Shown: positions 48,996 through 61,332 of the stretch, in pieces
Position numbering within the stretch: the stretch's first letter is position 1
Layout: every line of letters begins with the position of its first letter
Source of the DNA: Narthecium ossifragum
Taxonomy: Eukaryota > Streptophyta > Magnoliopsida > Dioscoreales > Nartheciaceae
NCBI GenBank assembly: GCA_963920575.1
Contig: OY986975.1
Location: 17,205,897 to 17,269,896, forward strand
Direction: 5' to 3'
Length of the DNA: 64,000 nucleotides
Translations under genes and position numbers: made by a program
Notes under the pieces: generated by a model
What the model was told of the DNA's origin: nothing
Seen by the model: the letters and a program-made list of their open reading frames with translations, nothing else
Databases searched by the model: none

Positions 48996-49313
48996 TCAAT
49001 CCTCCAAGCAACAATCCTTGCTCACAGCGAAACACCGGCCGAACCTTCCAACTGAAATCCGGCGAAAAGCCGCCAGGATGACTGCTTTCCCCATCTCATT
49101 CAACTCTCTGAGCCCCCTCCTCAGCCTCTCCCCGAAGCTCTCCGTCGCCACCGAGAACTGGTAGCTCCGGAGGAACGCCCGCCGGACCGCATAGTAGTCT
49201 TGCCCGGCCCGCGACACGGTCATGAGCATCGGGGTTTCAGAGCCATGCAGAAGGCTTGTGGAGTCGGGCCATCGGTGCTCGGCCATCGGCCGGACTCTTG
49301 CGGCCGCCGGCAT
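48996..49313 (-). CDS. Uncharacterised 105-residue protein
   Basis: ATG at 49313 (MPAAARVRPMAEHRWPDST) to a stop at 48996; a second Met (MAEHRWPD) is possible. The middle reads YYAVRRAFLRSYQFSVATES, then FGERLRRGLRELNEMGK. The second half is basic and looks helical. No signal peptide or known domain is seen. GC-rich codons against AT-rich flanks and a compact single exon favour a real gene. The frame is open upstream to about 49478, but that part looks non-coding. The plus-strand frame here is a shadow. Confidence 0.5.
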   Translation of the reverse strand: MPAAARVRPMAEHRWPDSTSLLHGSETPMLMTVSRAGQDYYAVRRAFLRSYQFSVATESFGERLRRGLRELNEMGKAVILAAFRRISVGRFGRCFAVSKDCCLED

Positions 49314-50431
49314 TGCGAGGAGGATGTGGCGGCTGGAGAGTGGAGTGTGTGAGTGAACTAATTGCATGACTTTGGTGTTAAATGGAGGCTGGTGAGAGAA
49401 GAGGAGGACGGTGGTTGAACCACACATAGTAAACCTAGGGAGTGGTTGGTAGCAATGGGTACACCCAAGTTGCACCAACCAACTCTTTTTTTGTTGAAGT
49501 CGATTATAATTATCATATGAATGAGACCTAATCTAATTAGCATGACTTATTTGGGCTATATATGATATGAATTTGTTGAAGTAAGTACATTTCTTTCTGG
49601 ATGGATAAGTACATCTCATGGAGGAGATCTTTGTGGGATTCTAGAAATTTTTTTATTCGAATTCTTAAGTTTTTTCTTTTAATTAGTTAAGCATATTATC
49701 TAGACTTCAACTCGGTGAAGAGAAGCCCAATATGTACAGTGAGATCGAGAAGAAATCCTCTCAAAGACACAGCGTCTTCGGCTCCGGCGGCGAGATGCTA
49801 GAGACGAGAGACGATTCTGGAGGAAGACACCGGGTGACGAGGAGAGTGATTGGCGATTTTGCAAGTGGAGAGGGAGAGCGAAGCCGGAGAGATGGAGACT
49901 GGTGGGAGGAGTAAAAGAGGGAGATGAGGTCGCCAATGAGGCCGGACTTGCCATCGACGGGTACCACCTATCGTTGGCCAACGAGGGTGGAGGGGGAGAT
50001 GATCAACCGAGCGGAGGAGAGGAGGGGGAGGATTTGTCGCCGCCAAACACTGATTTGGGATGAGCCCGGGATTATAAATCCAGGTAATCCCAAATCCATG
50101 TGTTAGTCTGGTCGCCAAACAAGGTGTTTAGGAGTTACTTGCATCGAGCCATACAGTATTCTTTATTTTGTTCTGCGAGTGCCAAAGCTTTTGGCACGGT
50201 GCACTAAACACCAATTTACAGATTAAATGTTAAAAGTAAAAAAGAGATGCAGATTGCATCCATATGATATAGCCAAATTGGCCGGGGCAATACAAAGGAC
50301 TCATGTAGTATTTAATATTAATAATATCAAACAACAAATTGTACTCATCTTTTTCACATAATAAGTCCACCAGTATAATCCTTCCACAAAAGTTGATGTC
50401 TCTTCTTATTTTCAAACAACTGGGGCTTAGT
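49314..50431. other. Intergenic with a GC-rich repeat block
   Basis: 49690-50140 has long overlapping frames of low complexity and ends in GGCGACCAGACTAAC / CCTTGTTTGGCGACC-type sequence near 50115, resembling a TIR element end. The opposite end is not clear. Confidence 0.4.
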
Positions 50432-50445
50432 AAAGTAGAACCTCA
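50432..50445 (+). repeat. LINE target-site duplication, left copy
   Basis: AAAGTAGAACCTCA, identical to 52171-52184. Confidence 0.9.
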
Positions 50446-52170
50446 GCCGTGTCCTTTCTTGGCAAGGGTGACTCATCTCGGATCCGGGAAGGCTGGTGCT
50501 GGTGAAGTCGGTATTGCAAGCAATTCCTGCATTCGTGATGGCTACTTCTCATGTTCCTCTGGGCATCATAAGGAAAATAGATCGTATATGTTGAGATTTC
50601 CTTTGGAAGAATCGCAAGTCCGGGTTGTGCAATTTGGCATGGAAGAATGTATGCGCGCCTAAGGAAGTTGGAGGACTGGGAGTCAAAGACCTCTGCTCTT
50701 GGCAGATTGCTCTCAAAGCCAGGAGGGTAGCTTCCTTCCTCGAGCCGAGAACCAATGTATGGAAGGAGATTGCTAAGGCCAAATACCATTGGAAGAAGAT
50801 TCTACCAACCTGCTGTGATCCTGGATCAGCTTCTACCCATTGGAAACATATTTGTATTGTCGCGGATTCACTGAGGCAAAGATTGGTTTGGGTGCCAGGA
50901 ATCAGTAGTAAGCTCAACGTGATATATGATGCGTGGTTCACTGATATCCCCTTATCCAGATGGCCAACTATGTTCAACATCCTCAGTGGTTTAGATACAA
51001 CTGAAGTTGGAAGTCTGGTCTCCGAGGGCTCATGGAATCCAGAAGCATTAACGGCTGCATTCCACCAACTCCTCATTGAACTAATCATGAAGCAGGGGCA
51101 AGGAAGCAAAGACACCAGTCGCTGGCCATTTAGCAGCTCAGGAAAGGTATGCTCTGCTTCAGCGTACTTGGTGCAGAGCAGGGGATTATACAACAGAGCA
51201 GGGTATGGGCGATATTTGGACTAGTGTGTGGAGATCTCCGGGTGGCCCAAGGGTTAGACATTTTCTCTGGCATGTGGTTCATGGTAAGCTTCCGGTTCGA
51301 GATTTCCTGTGGAGGTTACGATTGTCTTCCGAAAAGGAATGGCCAAGATGTCGAGGAGAACCTGAAACAATGGAACATGCCATCTTTGGGTGTTCGTTTA
51401 TCTTCAAGGTATTCTCTTTGATTGCGGGGAAGGAGAAGCTGGTGCTGCCTTCTTGGAATTTTGAGGAATTATGCAAAGCTTTATTTGAGAATGGATCCAA
51501 GAAGACCAAAAGCTATTTAGCTTATGGTATGTGGTTAATTTGGAAGGATAGGAACTCTATCATGTTCAGAGAGGAGGGTGACCTGGCAGAGGCCGTTGCT
51601 TGCAGAATAATAAGGCATGTGAAAGAATTCAAAGGCCAAGAGGAGAAAAGAACCTGTGACGTTGTTACTCAGACCATCGGCACCGGAGTTGCTGTGATCC
51701 AAACATATGCATTTGTTGACCCTATGTCAAATACCACAGCCATAGGAGTTGTTGGTTTGGCAGATGATGGAAAGGAAGCATGGGCATGGGCTAAGCCTAT
51801 TGATACCAGATCGATCCTTGAAGCGGAGATGGTTGCCATCTTGGAAGCAATGAAGAGGGCAAAGCTCCTTGGTCTCAAAAGGTTAATTATTGAAACAGAC
51901 TCATTATCAGCAGTCCGAATTTTGAATGGATTGGGTGGTTGGCCCCCTGATCTAGAAGGTATGGCGAAGAACATATGGTTGCATGTTCTTCTCTTTGACT
52001 ATGTACTATTTATCTATATTTTCAGAGCTAGTAATGCGAGAGCCGATGGTGTAGCTCAAGCTTGTCGTAGGACCGGGAATGTGTTAGCCTGGACCAGTTA
52101 ACCGGGCCTAACTATCTGTTGTATCGAGTTTATAAATTTTAGCCATTTGACTCAACTCATCAAAAAAAAA
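50446..52170 (+). mobile_element. 5'-truncated L1-type LINE
   Basis: Bounded by a perfect 14-bp duplication (AAAGTAGAACCTCA at 50432 and 52171) with an A-run at the 3' end (about 52162-52173), the signature of target-primed reverse transcription. Only the last 1.7 kb was copied: the end of reverse transcriptase, the zf-RVT domain and an RNase H. Confidence 0.93.
50490..52101 (+). pseudogene. LINE ORF2 C-terminal part (RT end, zf-RVT, RNase H)
   Basis: First frame: GRLVLVKSVLQAIPAFVMAT and IIRKIDRIC, a TGA at 50592 where an Arg codon is expected (CGA to TGA), then FLWKNRKSGLCNLAWKNVC and VGGLGVKDLCSWQIALKARR. A frameshift lies between about 51150 and 51205. Second frame: DIWTSVWRSPGGPRVRHFLW, the zf-RVT motif C...ETMEHAIFGC, WLIWKDRNSIMF, and an RNase H of the reverse-transcriptase-like type (ILEAEMVAILEAM, then IIETDSLSAVRIL, ending VAQACRRTG). 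Not functional. Confidence 0.9.
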
Positions 52171-52184
52171 AAAGTAGAACCTCA
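52171..52184 (+). repeat. LINE target-site duplication, right copy
   Basis: AAAGTAGAACCTCA directly after the A-run. Confidence 0.9.
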
Positions 52185-53170
52185 CATTCCCAAATAATAG
52201 TCTTCAAAAAATCTTGTTATATACACTTAGTTTAAAAAAATAAGCAGATAACATATCTATTCATGTCATTTCCTAAAGGAAAATGGTGGCATGTGTATTT
52301 GCACCTATTGATAGCCAAGTACCGAAGCCACGTACCGATTGAACGTACCGGTAGTGAGATATCGATTGCTTGATCTAATCCGATAATGAGATAATGATAT
52401 CTTCCTCTATCCCATCGGTAAGATGGATCAAAGAATCGGTATTTGGCTACCGATAGGTGGCATGCGTAATCCATGTACACAAATCAGCATTTTTTCCTGA
52501 ATTTCACGAGCGCTGATTTGTGTACATGTTGACGTGGCATGTGCATTACACATGCCCGAATCGGTAATAGACTACCGATTCTTTCATACAACCTATCGGT
52601 AGTGGTCTACTAATGGACTAGATCAATGAATCAATATCTCATTACCAATTGAATCATTCATCTAGTCTATTGATTCTGAGATACCGATTGATTGATAGAA
52701 TTCATCAGTATCTCACTACTAGTACAATTCAATCGGTAGTGAACTGCCAATTCATTAATCTACTCCATCGGTAGACCACTACCGATGGATTAGATGAACT
52801 ACCAATTCGGTGGCATGTGCATGTAACACCACCTGTCCATGTACACAACTTTATTCAAATATCATATGTTCATTAGATGTGTCAGTTCTAGAATAAGAGA
52901 TAACATACCAATCCCAATGACCCTAAAGAAATGAAGGACATACGGAAACTTGAGGAATTTAACTGATGAACTCAGAAAATTTGTAACACTTGAGGAATTT
53001 AATAACAGACAACAAAAAGAGCAAAATCAAAAGAAGATACATGCCAAAACGCAGGTTTGCAACAGTAGAAAATCTCATGAAGCTGGATCAAGCTACACAG
53101 AATCAGAACCCTTCCGTAAACACCATGAAGATGCAAACAGATTATGGCTGCAAATGTATGTCTTTTTGCC
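52185..53170. repeat. Hairpin-rich block with ATCGGTA/TACCGAT motifs
   Basis: Between about 52284 and 52850, ATCGGTA-type motifs recur on both strands. Clear hairpins: 52302-52325 with 52437-52460, and a perfect 17-bp pair CATGTACACAAATCAGC (52472-52488) with its inverse at 52512-52528. GGTGGCATGTG phrases mark both edges. No coding. The rest up to 53170 is 3' flank of the PDH gene. Confidence 0.6.
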
Positions 53171-56100
53171 TTAGACCTGAGCAGTGCCTTCAAGGAATTT
53201 AGGATCCTCACATCTGTACTGTCCATTAGGACCGATTCCAAAGCCTTTTGGATCGGCAAACACATTCTCCAGTAATTGGCTTCGAGGAGGATGGGGGCTG
53301 GCATCTGCAAACTCCACAGCTTCATCAATCTCAGCTTCAATCTTCTTCTCAATATCTTTCAGCTCAGATTCAGTTGCCAGGTTATGTTCCACCATGTAAC
53401 TCTTCAAGGCAACAATGGGATCCCTTGTAGAATACTTGGCTTTCTCAACTGTTAAATGAGAAAAGTTTGCTTAGGGAATCTCTCATACATTTCAGAAACA
53501 AGTTGGTATTATTGTCAAGAATAGTTAGAATACGATAACAGATATTACAAATAAGATAAGCTCATTATCATCATCCATGCTGAATCCAGGAAACTGATGG
53601 GCTACAAAGCTGTTCCAAATCAATATCCACACCTAGGATGAGGATAATATCACCTAAGATTTTTTCACTATTAGTATTCGCTCCTTTTTACAACCAGCAT
53701 TGCATAAAGAATTAGTTTAAAAAACAAAGAAAGCAATAAATCACATGCCTTTAGGCCTCCAAGGATGATAAAAATTGAAAACGGGCTCATGTGGAGCGAA
53801 AAACCCTATCTGGCAAATTAAAGTATTTGATGAACAGTTATGTAACACCAAACACTGGCTCTGATAAGGCCCCTTGGCCTCCACCTAGATATCAAGCAGG
53901 TAAGGTGGGTAGGATTTATTCCATCTTCTAGAAAAATGAAACAAACCTTCTAAATTAGCCTAATGGTTGAGATTACATCAAAAGAGGTTTTATTTTGTAT
54001 CTATGCTTTTATTAAGAATTGCTAACAAACAAAATATTGGTCCTTCAGAAGTGATTCAACTTTCAGATGATCAGCAAAAGTTTTTGGAAGTAAAGTTCAG
54101 TCTTGGATGATAAGAGCTTTAGCAGATACTCACATCTATTCAACATACAATCTTTTCAGACACAAATCTGGAATAACTGGCTTCTCGAGGGGATAAGATT
54201 TACGAGTGAGTTGTTATTTTTAAGTAAAACAGAAGCACCAACATTTATTTTAAATTGCAGCCTCCAATTTTGCCAAACTGTCTAAATTGCTCAAGCAGAT
54301 ATAGGCCTAGAGAACCTGGAATTTTAATAGCAATGGGTCAAATAAGATAAACATTATGCAGAACCAAAGCGTGGCTAAGGGCTTTAAGAAATCTTTTGGA
54401 AAGCTATCTAGACTTTTTGAACTTCAAATTTGCTAGTATAACTACTATTTCCAGATCTAAAGCTCCATGACGCATTATTACTGTTAATACCTTTTAACTG
54501 TTCTAAAATGCATAGCCTCAAGTCTAAAGCAAAGAAAAGCAGAACACAACATCAATGATGAAAAAAGAAATTACCATATGCATACAAGAGTCATGAAAAT
54601 CAAGGTGCTATATGTAAGCTGAAATCCTTGGTAGCATTTTTAAAATCTAGAAATATACAACTAGATATATAGTATCACAACCGATATACTCAGTCTATCT
54701 CAATCCAAGCCATTCAAGGTTAAGAGCCAAAAGATAACCTATCTAAAAAAATTGATGGAAATCAGCAACTTCATGAAATGCGAGAGAGGACCTTCCATGA
54801 ATACTAGCTTGGGCCAGGCAGCTATCTGGTTAATAGTTTAAATTTAGCATGTAGCAATCAGTAGTTTTGACTAGATTAGCCAGTTGATGTATTTGTAAGA
54901 ATCAGTTTCATAGACAAATTGAAAATAAAAGCCAAAACTTTGTAACCTCTTGGTAAATGTCTCTGAAGATCCCTAACTTCATTCCAACATCAAGAATATG
55001 ATAAACAACTAACAGAAAACCTCCAATATTGTATAACCTGACACCTTGTCATTAAACTCTAAGGATAAGCCATAACCACTAATCAGCTTAGATCTAGAGT
55101 TTGAATAATAATGTCCGACACGAAAAGGGGCTGGGATGCTTCAAACTCAAAAATAATTTGATTCAAGAAAATAGCTACTTTATGTGCATATTAGCGTCTT
55201 CACATTAAAATGCATGTTTCCATATGGTTGCAACCCATGTCTACTTCTCATTGAACAGGTGTTCTAGCTGTCCCGGATATACGAATGAAATTTCTCTAAG
55301 AACAAAATCCTGGCCCCTAAATGGCTACTTGCATATGCTTATAATTTTTAATCTCTGGTTGTTAATTGTAGGGTGGTGCCCACACCTATTAGCTCATGCC
55401 GCCTCGACTGTCTTGACTCATTACCATCTATGAACCATTTAATTACCACCATCTATCCAACAAGTTAAAGGGAAGACAAATGTAACGAGCATTATGCAAG
55501 TCCCGCAATCAGATGTAATTTCCTTACTCATACAGGGAGATAGGCAAAGTGACCCTTTCGATATAGACTTAACTATCTTTCAAACAGAAACAAACAGGAA
55601 AGTCGTCACATACGGTTAACTTGAGTCAGTCTAGGCTTATAAATAAACTCTTCCACAATCCATTCAAATACTACGTGGCAGCTTCTGATTGGCCAACTGG
55701 TGATGCCACAAAGCCGGTGTTGTATTGTGCAGTTTCGACTGGGAAAGGGGGAAGTGGAAGGCAGAGGGGAGGAAAAGGCAAAGGGAGGGAATCTGAAAAT
55801 TGGAAGCAAATAAAGAGGGAGGGAAAGTGAAAAAAGGGAAGCAAATAGAGAGAGGGGGGGGGTGGGTGGGGGGGCTGAAAACTGAAAACTGGAAGCAAAT
55901 AAAGAGGAACGGAAAGTAAAAGAAAATTAAAGAAGAAGAAGAAGAAATTTTGTTTTCCTTTTCTTGAAATTGGACTGACAGGGGGGCGTACCGGTGGTAT
56001 GTACTGTGCCAGCAAGTTAGTCGGCTCGGCACTTACCACCGGCGCGGCAATCCTTGGACACATCTATCCACTATAATGCATCTTATGTATTCATTCCTTG

Positions 56101-58619
56101 CCAACAGTATCGAGGTGTGGCATGCAACATTGGAAAAGCAAGAAGTTTTCTTTACCTTAAGAAGGTGCCATACAGCAGAGAACATGGTCTGACAAAGCAA
56201 TAAATTTTATTGTTTGCATTTAAAATGATAGCTTGAAGGTTAAATTCAAATTCATCACAATGCTTATTTACAATAACCCTACACGAGGTATTGGTACTGC
56301 AGATTAAGCTTTTAAGCATAACTTAAGGATAGCCTAGAAGCATACACCCATTAAAATATGACATATAGTTGCTGCCTTGCTGGATGGTAATAACCTTAAA
56401 ATAGAAAAATCTTTTACCCTGACCCTTGGGAAGATAACATAAATTTAAGTGGGTTGCGATGAGCACATGGGTTGCAATATGAAAAAACGAAAGCATATTA
56501 CAATGGACAGTACAAGATTGCAGGCCACAAGGAAGCCTTAAAACATGTCCAGAAGTCATATATTACAGTCCAAATGTTACCTCGTTGCAAGAATAATACA
56601 CCCAATCTCTTTTTAACATAGAAAGAAAGCATAAAATGACACATTTTTCGAATAAACATACAAAGGTGCAAATTCGTTGCAACCAGGATACTCATCCACG
56701 ACTCTTTGTGGTTTTAGATTTATTTGAATATTTCACAGGGTGCTTCGAACAACAGAAGGTGCTTAAAGCAAACTACATAAAAATCTAGCGACCAATTTTA
56801 GTGACATATTTGATATGCCATGTCCATTTTTTAAGTGTTCAACCATCTGTGGTCTCAACCATATAGCAATGAAAAAATGCTTGGATGATTTCAAAAAGAA
56901 TTGTCAAGGCACATCAAAGCATGTCACATACTAATAGTTTGGAATGTTCGTCTTCTCCATTGCTGGCACTAGTGCTACCTTATCTAGATGAGAAATGGAA
57001 TAGCTTGTTGAGGCTTGGCCTCATAAAACCGTGTTTAAGATGGACTACACACAAAACAACAATAAATGACCGACAAAGCACAATGGAGCATTTCTTTAAG
57101 ACTACTTTCATGTTGGGATGTTATCAAACTGCTGATGAAAATGTCGATAGCTTTGTTTATTATTGGCATAACTTAGTAGAAAATGACAATTACTTCAATT
57201 GTGGGAATAACTTTGTATAACTTGAAAACTAAAATAAAAAAGACCTAATTATTTCTCTTAAGAGTATCCTTAAAAGCACTTCTACAATATAATACAATTT
57301 CCATTTACTTTCATGCTAAATAATTGAATGCCGATAATCTCGCCAATTCTTAATTTTCTAGCTGATTATAGTTAAGAAAAACATCATAATTGATATCGTA
57401 AGCCAAGCATGTACCAAGTTAATAAGCGAATGACCAGAACACCGAAATATGCACACCTGGGTCACGAAGCTCGTCCGGATCAGCAAGAGAATGCCCTCTA
57501 AAGCGGTATGTCTCACACTCAATCAGCGATGGCCCATCTCCCCTTCTCGCCCTCTCAACAGCCTCCATAGCCACCTCCCTTACCTTCAGCACATCCATCC
57601 CATCCACATGCACCCCAGGCATACCAAATGCAGGGCCCTTCTTCCAGATTTCTGGATCAGAAGTGGCACGGAGGTGAGACATCCCAATTGCCCACAAATT
57701 GTTTTCTACTACAAACACAATAGGCAGCTTCCAGAGAGCTGCCATGTTGAGGCACTCAAAGAACTGGCCATTGTTGCATGTGCCATCCCCAAAGAATGCC
57801 AACGTGACATGGTCACACGAGGCATCCTTTAGCACCTCACGGCGGTACTTCGAACTGAAAGCCGCGCCAGTAGCAACGGGGATGCCTTCCCCGATGAAGG
57901 CAAAGCCACCTAGAACGTTGTGCTCTTTGGAGAACATATGCATGGATCCACCCTGGCCTCGGCAACATCCAGTGGTCCTGCCGAAGAGCTCGGCCATGAC
58001 GGCACGCGCAGGGACACCCTTGCTGAGGGCATGGACGTGGTCGCGGTACGTGCTCACCACCGAGTCTTCTTGCTTCAAGAGCTTGATGAACCCAGTGGAG
58101 ATGGCCTCCTGGCCGTTGTAGAGATGGACGAAACCAAACATTTTGCCCCTGTAGTACATCTGAGCGCACATGTCCTCAAAAGAACGTCCAAGAACCATAT
58201 CCTCGTACAGCTCCAGCCCCACATCCCGCGTAATCACCTGCAAATCCAACCAAACTACTAGATCTCCATCACTATCACACACAAAGATTCGATCTTGCCA
58301 TATTCACAGGAGAAAAAAAGAGATTTTTGCCATCCGGACAGCGAAAAGATGGAATTTTGTCATATAGATATGATACCGGATGGCTTGGAGACGAATTGGA
58401 ATCGAGTTGGCCCTTGCTGGCGACGACATCTGACGAAATGGCACGGAGAGGGCGGACGGCGGCGGCGGCGAAGGAGGAAGAAGGAGAGTGGCGGTAGATT
58501 CTGGCGGCACTGGAGGAGAAGGAGGAGGAGAGGAAGGCAGAGGACGGCTTCTCGGTGGAGTAGCGAGCGGTGACGGCGGCGTGGGTCGGCAGGATCTTGA
58601 GGGCGGAGAATGCAGACAT
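53171..58619 (-). CDS. PDH-E1 ALPHA: Pyruvate dehydrogenase E1 component subunit alpha, plastidial
   Basis: Three minus-strand exons, 58619-58377, 58237-57457 and 53448-53171, GT-AG introns, 433 residues, close to plastid E1-alpha length. E1 decarboxylates pyruvate with thiamine diphosphate in the plastid stroma and feeds acetyl-CoA to fatty acid synthesis. Residues 1 to about 75 are a Ser/Ala-rich transit peptide ([20 protein letters not shown]). The catalytic part holds [48 protein letters not shown] and the thiamine-Mg site [19 protein letters not shown] (231-249) to VVENN (257-261). [16 protein letters not shown] spans the exon 2/3 join. It ends GYGIG-like [17 protein letters not shown]...TAQV. 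The plastid rather than mitochondrial form is judged from sequence. The 4-kb second intron has poly-G/AG tracts (55740-55930) and no recognised gene. Confidence 0.95.
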
Positions 58620-58990
58620 CTTTGCTCTCCCCTTCTTCCTCTCCGGACTCCGATCGATCTAAAAATGGGCTCTTGATCTCTTCCTCGCTAATCGAAAGAG
58701 GAGAGAGAGAGGGGAGGGGGAGTTATAGAGGAGAGGAGGGCGGAGAGAACGAGGGGAAGCGTGGAAGCATCCGCCCGAGCGAGGTGGACGATGATTGATG
58801 GGGGTTTCGATGGTACCGAGAGGAGAAGAGTCTGAGATTGATGGAGCCAAAAAAGACCAAAAAAAAATTATGGTGGAACAAAAGTCTAGCGCTACAACAA
58901 TGACACCATAACTTTGACTAAATCTCAGGTTGTCAAACTAATGCACGGCATAATAAATGGGTTGAGTCGAGCCGGAGGAGACATGGGTAA
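58620..58990 (-). promoter_or_regulatory. PDH E1-alpha 5'UTR and promoter
   Basis: CT-rich (minus strand) leader 58620-58850, then AT-richer sequence. Promoter extent is inferred; a MITE begins at 58991. Confidence 0.45.
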
Positions 58991-59245
58991 GGCCGCGTTT
59001 GGTATGGAAATAATCTTTAACCCGGATTAAAAAAAAAATATTTTAAAAATATTTTTAAATTCACTACTTATTTTACACTTTATTCCCCCAAACACTTTTT
59101 CCTATTCCAAGTAATTATTACAAAGTTATTCCCATTATCCACTCTATTTTTCCCTTATTCCAAATAATCATTACAAAGTTATTCCCGAAACTGAGAATAA
59201 AGCTCCTTAACCCAGAATAAAGTTACTCCCGCACCAAACGAGGCC
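58991..59245. mobile_element. Tourist-like MITE, 255 bp
   Basis: Ends GGCCGCGTTTGGTATGG and, inverted, GGCCTCGTTTGGTGCGG, with AT-rich tracts (ATTATTACAAAGTTATTCCC twice) inside. A clear target duplication was not found. Confidence 0.6.
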
Positions 59246-60002
59246 CTGGGTTGAGGACAATTGCCATTCATTATGGATATGTGGCCCATTGGGTTTGGAT
59301 TGGTGGTGGTCCTCAAAATTTGGATTTGGTCGGAATACTTTTCCGGTTTGTTCGAATACTTTTTGGGTTTGAGAAGGGTGTTTCTTCCTCCTTTGGATAA
59401 CATTAAAGGTGTCAATCCGTCGCGGGCGCCACGCCACATGGCAGCAGGCCCGGGCACGACCTGGCACAACTCCAGCTGGGGCGAGCATGCAGTGTTGTGC
59501 TAGCCCTGGGGTTTGGGGCCCAAGGCACGGGCACGCCCTTGCACGCAGCCTGGCCCGGGCACGACCCATGCACGAGCCTGGCACACCCCCAGCCTAGGCA
59601 CGGCCTATCGAGCATGGTCCGCCTTGGGCACGGGCTACTTCCGTCGAGGGAGGAGGCACGGTGGAGGGGAGTTGGATCTCGGCGGGGAAGAGAGGGAACG
59701 ACGGAGGTAGTCGGAGGAGAGATTGAGAGAAGAGAGGGACCTTATTGGAGATCTGAAGGCGTCGGGGTCCTCCGTCCTCGAGGTCCTCCGTCCTTGAGGA
59801 TGTAGACGGAGACCATCGGGGAGGTAGTCGGAGGGGAGATTGGGGAGCTCCAAGGGCGGGATGCCTGGTGGAGGTTGGTTACGGCGATCAGTGTGGAGAT
59901 CGGGGAGATCCAAAGGCCGGGGAGGCTGTGGAGTGTGGTGACGGTGGACGGGGTGGAGTTAGGGTTTATCCAAGGGAGATATGAGAGGGTTTAGCCGGAG
60001 AC
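59246..60002. other. GC-rich repeat block
   Basis: 59410-59640 has GGCACG/CCCGGGCACG-rich repetition. 59640-60000 has GGAGATTG / GGTAGTCGGAGG / CGGGGAG repetition, continued at 60405-60800. Frames are low complexity on both strands; no domain recognised. Confidence 0.4.
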
Positions 60003-60396
60003 TAGGGGTGAGTATTCGGTAAATACCGAACCGAAATACCGAATACCAAAATACCAAAAAACATTCGATACACTAATTTAAAAACCGAACCTAACCGAAT
60101 TGGTGCATAAAATCAAACCGAACCGAATTAATGCAAAAACAGAACCGAAGCGAAAAAAAACCAAAATAATTCGTAGTTTTTACTCTATAATATAAAACCG
60201 AACCGAAATAAGGTATAAAACTTTAAAATTTTCGGTATTTACCAAATTTTAAAAATAAAAACCGAAACCGAACCGATTACCAAATTTTTGACAAAACAAA
60301 ACCCAAACCGAACAGAATATACCGAAAAATCGAACCGAACAATTCTGTTCTATTCTGTTCGGTTCTAAGAGTTTGGTTCGGTTTTGCTCACCCCTA
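60003..60396. mobile_element. hAT-type MITE with 8-bp target duplication
   Basis: Ends TAGGGGTGAG and inverse, flanked by CCGGAGAC (59995-60002 and 60397-60404). The interior is filled with AACCGAACCGAA-like repeats and AT-rich DNA. Confidence 0.88.
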
Positions 60397-60840
60397 CCGG
60401 AGACTGTCAGGGAAGTAGCCGGGGCCGGTGGAGGGTGGTGACGGTGGTCGGGTGGAGGTAGGGGTTCGGGGAGATCCAGGGTGAGCCAACGAGGGTTGGG
60501 CGACGGAGGGTGGACAGTTGAGGTCAGCCCCTGTCCGATCTCGGCGGGGAAGAGAGAGAGGCGTCGGATCTCAACGGGGAAGAGAGAGAACGGCGGAGCT
60601 ATGGAGGGGCGAAGCGGTCGACTTGGTCCGGCGATGGGGAGGTCGGTAATGATGAAATCGCCGGTGAGGAATGGTGTCGGGGACCCGGGTTCGCGATCCG
60701 GTGGGAGAGGACTGAGGAGAGAGGTGGAGTGGGGGACAGCCGGACAGGGGCAGACACTGATGACGTGGTTGGTGAGGATTGTTTGATGGTTTTGATCTAA
60801 CGGCTGAGGTGATAGGCTGTCAGCCCACATTTATATGGGT
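60397..60840. other. GC-rich block, continuation of the MITE host sequence
   Basis: Resembles 59640-60000 in composition and phrases (CTCGGCGGGGAAGAGAGAG). No gene recognised. Confidence 0.4.
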
Positions 60841-61332
60841 AGGCAAACCTAAGGGCTATAACCTATTCAAAATCAAAAAATTAAAAAATATTGATACATA
60901 ACGGCTACTATTTCGAATTTTGACCATAGTGCCCCTCTCAACTGCCATAAAACGACTAGTTTGGAAGGGTATGAATGTAATCTTTTAAAAATGACCAAAA
61001 TACACCTTCCAATGATCATAAAACGGCTAGTTTTAAGGGCATTATGGTCATTATAAAAATTCAAAAAATCTCTAAAATTCTATAAATAGCCCCCCAACCC
61101 TTCATTCATCCTCACAAAATCTATTCTCTCTCTCTTTTCTTCTAGTTTTGTTAAGAGCTTAAGAAGTTGGAAAAGTGATCCAAGTGAAGAAAGAACAATC
61201 AAGAGGCCGACAATATTGTAAGAGGTAGGTTTTAAATTATTATAGATTTATTTTATTTTTTTAATTCTGATTTTCCTTCTCCTCTCCTACTTTTATCTTT
61301 AATTTGGGTTTTTAATTTCAAAAGTCTGAAAA
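60841..61332 (+). promoter_or_regulatory. hAT subterminal repeats and promoter region
   Basis: ACGGCTAC / ACGACTAG / ACGGCTAG motifs at about 60901, 60950 and 61023, each followed by GGGCATTATGGTCA-like phrases, are typical subterminal repeats. A TATA box (CTATAAATAG, 61080-61089) lies 245 bp upstream of the transposase ATG; 61215-61320 may include an intron. Confidence 0.55.

Noticed and set aside
56885..57220. 111-codon plus-strand frame in the PDH intron
   Set aside because: Opposite to the host gene, no family recognised, ordinary AT-rich intron context; possibly a TE scrap but unsupported.
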